From NCBI GenBank assembly GCA_009923475.1, contig RFTM01000066.1:1-7851 (forward strand): a stretch of 7,851 nt of DNA, read 5' to 3'. Positions 6,308 to 7,851 of this stretch are shown one piece after another. The translations under genes and the position numbers were made by a program. How positions within the stretch are numbered: position 1 is the first letter of the stretch; the number at the start of each line of letters is the position of its first letter. The notes under the pieces are model-generated. The model was not told where the DNA came from and searched no databases. It was given only the letters and a program-made list of their open reading frames with translations. This DNA is from Gammaproteobacteria bacterium. Lineage in GTDB: Bacteria; Pseudomonadota; Gammaproteobacteria; Steroidobacterales; Steroidobacteraceae.

Positions 6308-7851
6308 ATGCGCGAACCGCCTGTCCCGTCCACGCAGGCCAAGATGGTCGGTTGGTACGACCTCGGCGTGCTCGCCCAGTCGGCGTGGATGATGACCATC
6401 GCCAACCTCTTCGGCCGGCACTCCGACTCGCGCCTCATCGAGGCGCTGTCCAACCAGCCGCAGGGCGTGTTCCGTTTCGAGGCCGACGCGCCGGACGGCG
6501 ATCTCTGGCTCGATTTCGTGAGCGACGTCGGTGACGGCTTCAACCCCACCTATGCCGTGGCGCGCGGCGTCGCGGCCCGCGAGCTCGCGGTGCAGGGCGC
6601 CGACGGCGCCACCGTGCACACGCGCGCCGGCAGCGTGCTCGTGTTCGGCGGCGACCAGGTGTATCCCTATCCCACGCGCGGCGCCTACGAGGAGCGCACC
6701 GAGGCGCCGTACGCCGCGGCTTTCGCCGCCGCCGGTCGCACCCCGAAGGTGTTCGCGGTGCCGGGCAACCACGACTGGTTCGACAGCCTGGTCGCGTTCT
6801 CGCGGCTCTTCTGCCGGCCCGACCGCGGTTTCGCGGGCTGCGCCACCGGCCAGACCCGCAGCTACTTCGCCTTGCAGCTGCCCGGCGACTGGTGGCTCTG
6901 CGCGGTCGACCTGCAGTTCGGCTCCGAGATGGACGAGCCGCAGGAAGCCTATTTCCGCGAGGTCGCGCGCAAGATGGGCCCGGACGCGAACATCATCCTC
7001 TGCGTGCCGAGCCCGCAGTGGATCTACGAAGAGAGCTACCCCGACGTCGAAGGCTACTCCGACGACTCCTTGCGCGACCTCGAGCAGCGCGTGCTCGGGC
7101 GCAAGATCGCCGTGTTCCTCACCGGCGACCTGCACCACTACAAGCGCCACGAGGGCGCCGATGGCCAGCAGAAGATCGTCTCCGGCGGCGGCGGCGCGTT
7201 CCTGCACCCCACGCATGTGCCGGAGGGCGACCAGCTGCGCACCGGCCACAAGCTGCGCGCCACCTTCCCCGACGCCGACACCTCGCGCAGCCTCACTTGG
7301 CGCAACCTGCTCTTCCCCTGGCTCAACCCGGGGTTCATGGGCCTCGTCGGGATCTTCTACCTGCTGTCGGCGTGGTTCGCGTCCGCCACCTTCGGGCCCG
7401 AGGACCTCACCTCGCTGCCGGCGGCGCTCAAGGCCGCCCTCGAGGGCGCGCTGCGCGAGCCGGTGAACGGCCTCTGGCTGCTGCTGTTCGTCGTCGCGAT
7501 CATCTTCTTCACCGACACCCACTCCAAGTGGTATCGCCTCGTCGGCGGCTTCGCGCACGCCTGCGCCCACCTTGCGGCGGCGTTCCTCGCCGGTTGGCTG
7601 TCGCTGTGGTTCACCACCCAGGCGCTGGGCCTGCCGTTCGGCAGCATCACGCAGATGGCGCTCGCGGGCGTCATCACCTTCCTCGTCGGCGCGGTCGCCG
7701 GCGCGCTGGTGATGGGCGGCTACCTGTTCCTTTCATTGAGGGTGTTCGGCCGCCACGCCAACGAGGCCTTCTCCTCGCTGCGCGTGCAGGACTACAAGCA
7801 ATGGCTGCGCCTGCGCATCGACGCCGCGGGCGCGCTCACCATCTACGCCAT
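6308..7851 (+). CDS. Membrane-anchored calcineurin-like metallophosphoesterase (3' end outside window)
   Basis: This frame stays open to the window edge, giving at least 514 residues. Residues 1-330 form a calcineurin-like phosphoesterase domain with D73 and D76 in SDVGDGFNPTYAVA (72-85), D116 in FGGDQVYP (113-120), PGNHDWFD (152-159) and TGDLHHYKRH (272-281), followed by GGGGAFLHPTH (293-303). The DxH first motif is DVG here and the closing GHxH is GDLH, so metal ligation differs from textbook enzymes. Hydrophobic segments at about 341-360, 388-402, 413-436 and 447-475 predict a C-terminal membrane domain. There is no evident signal peptide, so the catalytic domain is probably cytoplasmic. 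The motif set resembles a plant calcineurin-like family with the same ADTGDG, GGDLAYP, GNHDWFDG and GDLHHYMRH elements, as I remember them. Substrate is unknown. It begins 36 bp after ybbP with no terminator between, so co-transcription is likely. Confidence 0.85.
   Translation, partial: MREPPVPSTQAKMVGWYDLGVLAQSAWMMTIANLFGRHSDSRLIEALSNQPQGVFRFEADAPDGDLWLDFVSDVGDGFNPTYAVARGVAARELAVQGADGATVHTRAGSVLVFGGDQVYPYPTRGAYEERTEAPYAAAFAAAGRTPKVFAVPGNHDWFDSLVAFSRLFCRPDRGFAGCATGQTRSYFALQLPGDWWLCAVDLQFGSEMDEPQEAYFREVARKMGPDANIILCVPSPQWIYEESYPDVEGYSDDSLRDLEQRVLGRKIAVFLTGDLHHYKRHEGADGQQKIVSGGGGAFLHPTHVPEGDQLRTGHKLRATFPDADTSRSLTWRNLLFPWLNPGFMGLVGIFYLLSAWFASATFGPEDLTSLPAALKAALEGALREPVNGLWLLLFVVAIIFFTDTHSKWYRLVGGFAHACAHLAAAFLAGWLSLWFTTQALGLPFGSITQMALAGVITFLVGAVAGALVMGGYLFLSLRVFGRHANEAFSSLRVQDYKQWLRLRIDAAGALTIYA

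Noticed and set aside
6257..7570. A 437-codon open frame on the minus strand opposite the metallophosphoesterase
   Set aside because: The plus strand encodes clear phosphoesterase motifs and membrane helices in a frame that stays open to the window end. The minus-strand product is low-complexity.

Overview
The window is GC-rich (roughly 70% or more over most of its length) and looks like a piece of a proteobacterial chromosome. Gene content and protein style (FadD, a TesA-type arylesterase, YbbA/YbbP, a type-2 dGTPase-like protein) suggest a beta- or gammaproteobacterium, most likely Betaproteobacteria. This placement is an impression from remembered families, not a phylogeny.

Layout. Bases 2-238 encode the C-terminal beta-barrel end of a HlyD-type membrane-fusion protein of a type I secretion system; this stretch is only about 58% GC. 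At about 238/239 it breaks off in mid-domain and is joined to a very GC-rich stretch that encodes, in another frame, only the C-terminal part of a dGTPase-like protein (to 750). Neither gene is intact at the join, so it is either a recombination/deletion scar or a chimeric assembly. Converging on it from the minus strand is a full-length long-chain acyl-CoA ligase, fadD (774-2456), preceded 21 bp upstream by tesA (2478-3101, minus strand), a secreted GDSL/SGNH thioesterase-esterase. Head to head with tesA on the plus strand lie ybbA (3091-3771, ABC ATPase) and ybbP (3773-6271, ten-helix FtsX/MacB-type permease). These are followed by a membrane-anchored calcineurin-like metallophosphoesterase that runs off the window end (6308-7851).

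How the genes may work together. The tesA<>ybbA-ybbP arrangement is the same as in E. coli. TesA acts in the periplasm on acyl esters/thioesters, and YbbAP is a type VII (mechanotransmission-type) ABC system in the inner membrane. Here fadD is placed directly behind tesA, so fatty acids released by TesA could be activated to acyl-CoA. The downstream membrane phosphoesterase may belong to the same transcript as ybbAP. A lipid/envelope salvage module is a reasonable inference, not a demonstrated system.

Points of note: the chimeric junction at about 238; tesA and ybbA starts that appear to overlap by 11 bp with TTG codons on both strands; a Shine-Dalgarno motif 24 nt before ybbP separated from its ATG by a perfect 5-bp GC hairpin that would shorten the effective spacing to 9 nt; and a phosphoesterase with non-canonical metal-site motifs resembling a plant family. 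There is no stretch over 300 bases without a gene. I found no tRNA, rRNA, CRISPR array, insertion sequence or convincing intrinsic terminator.
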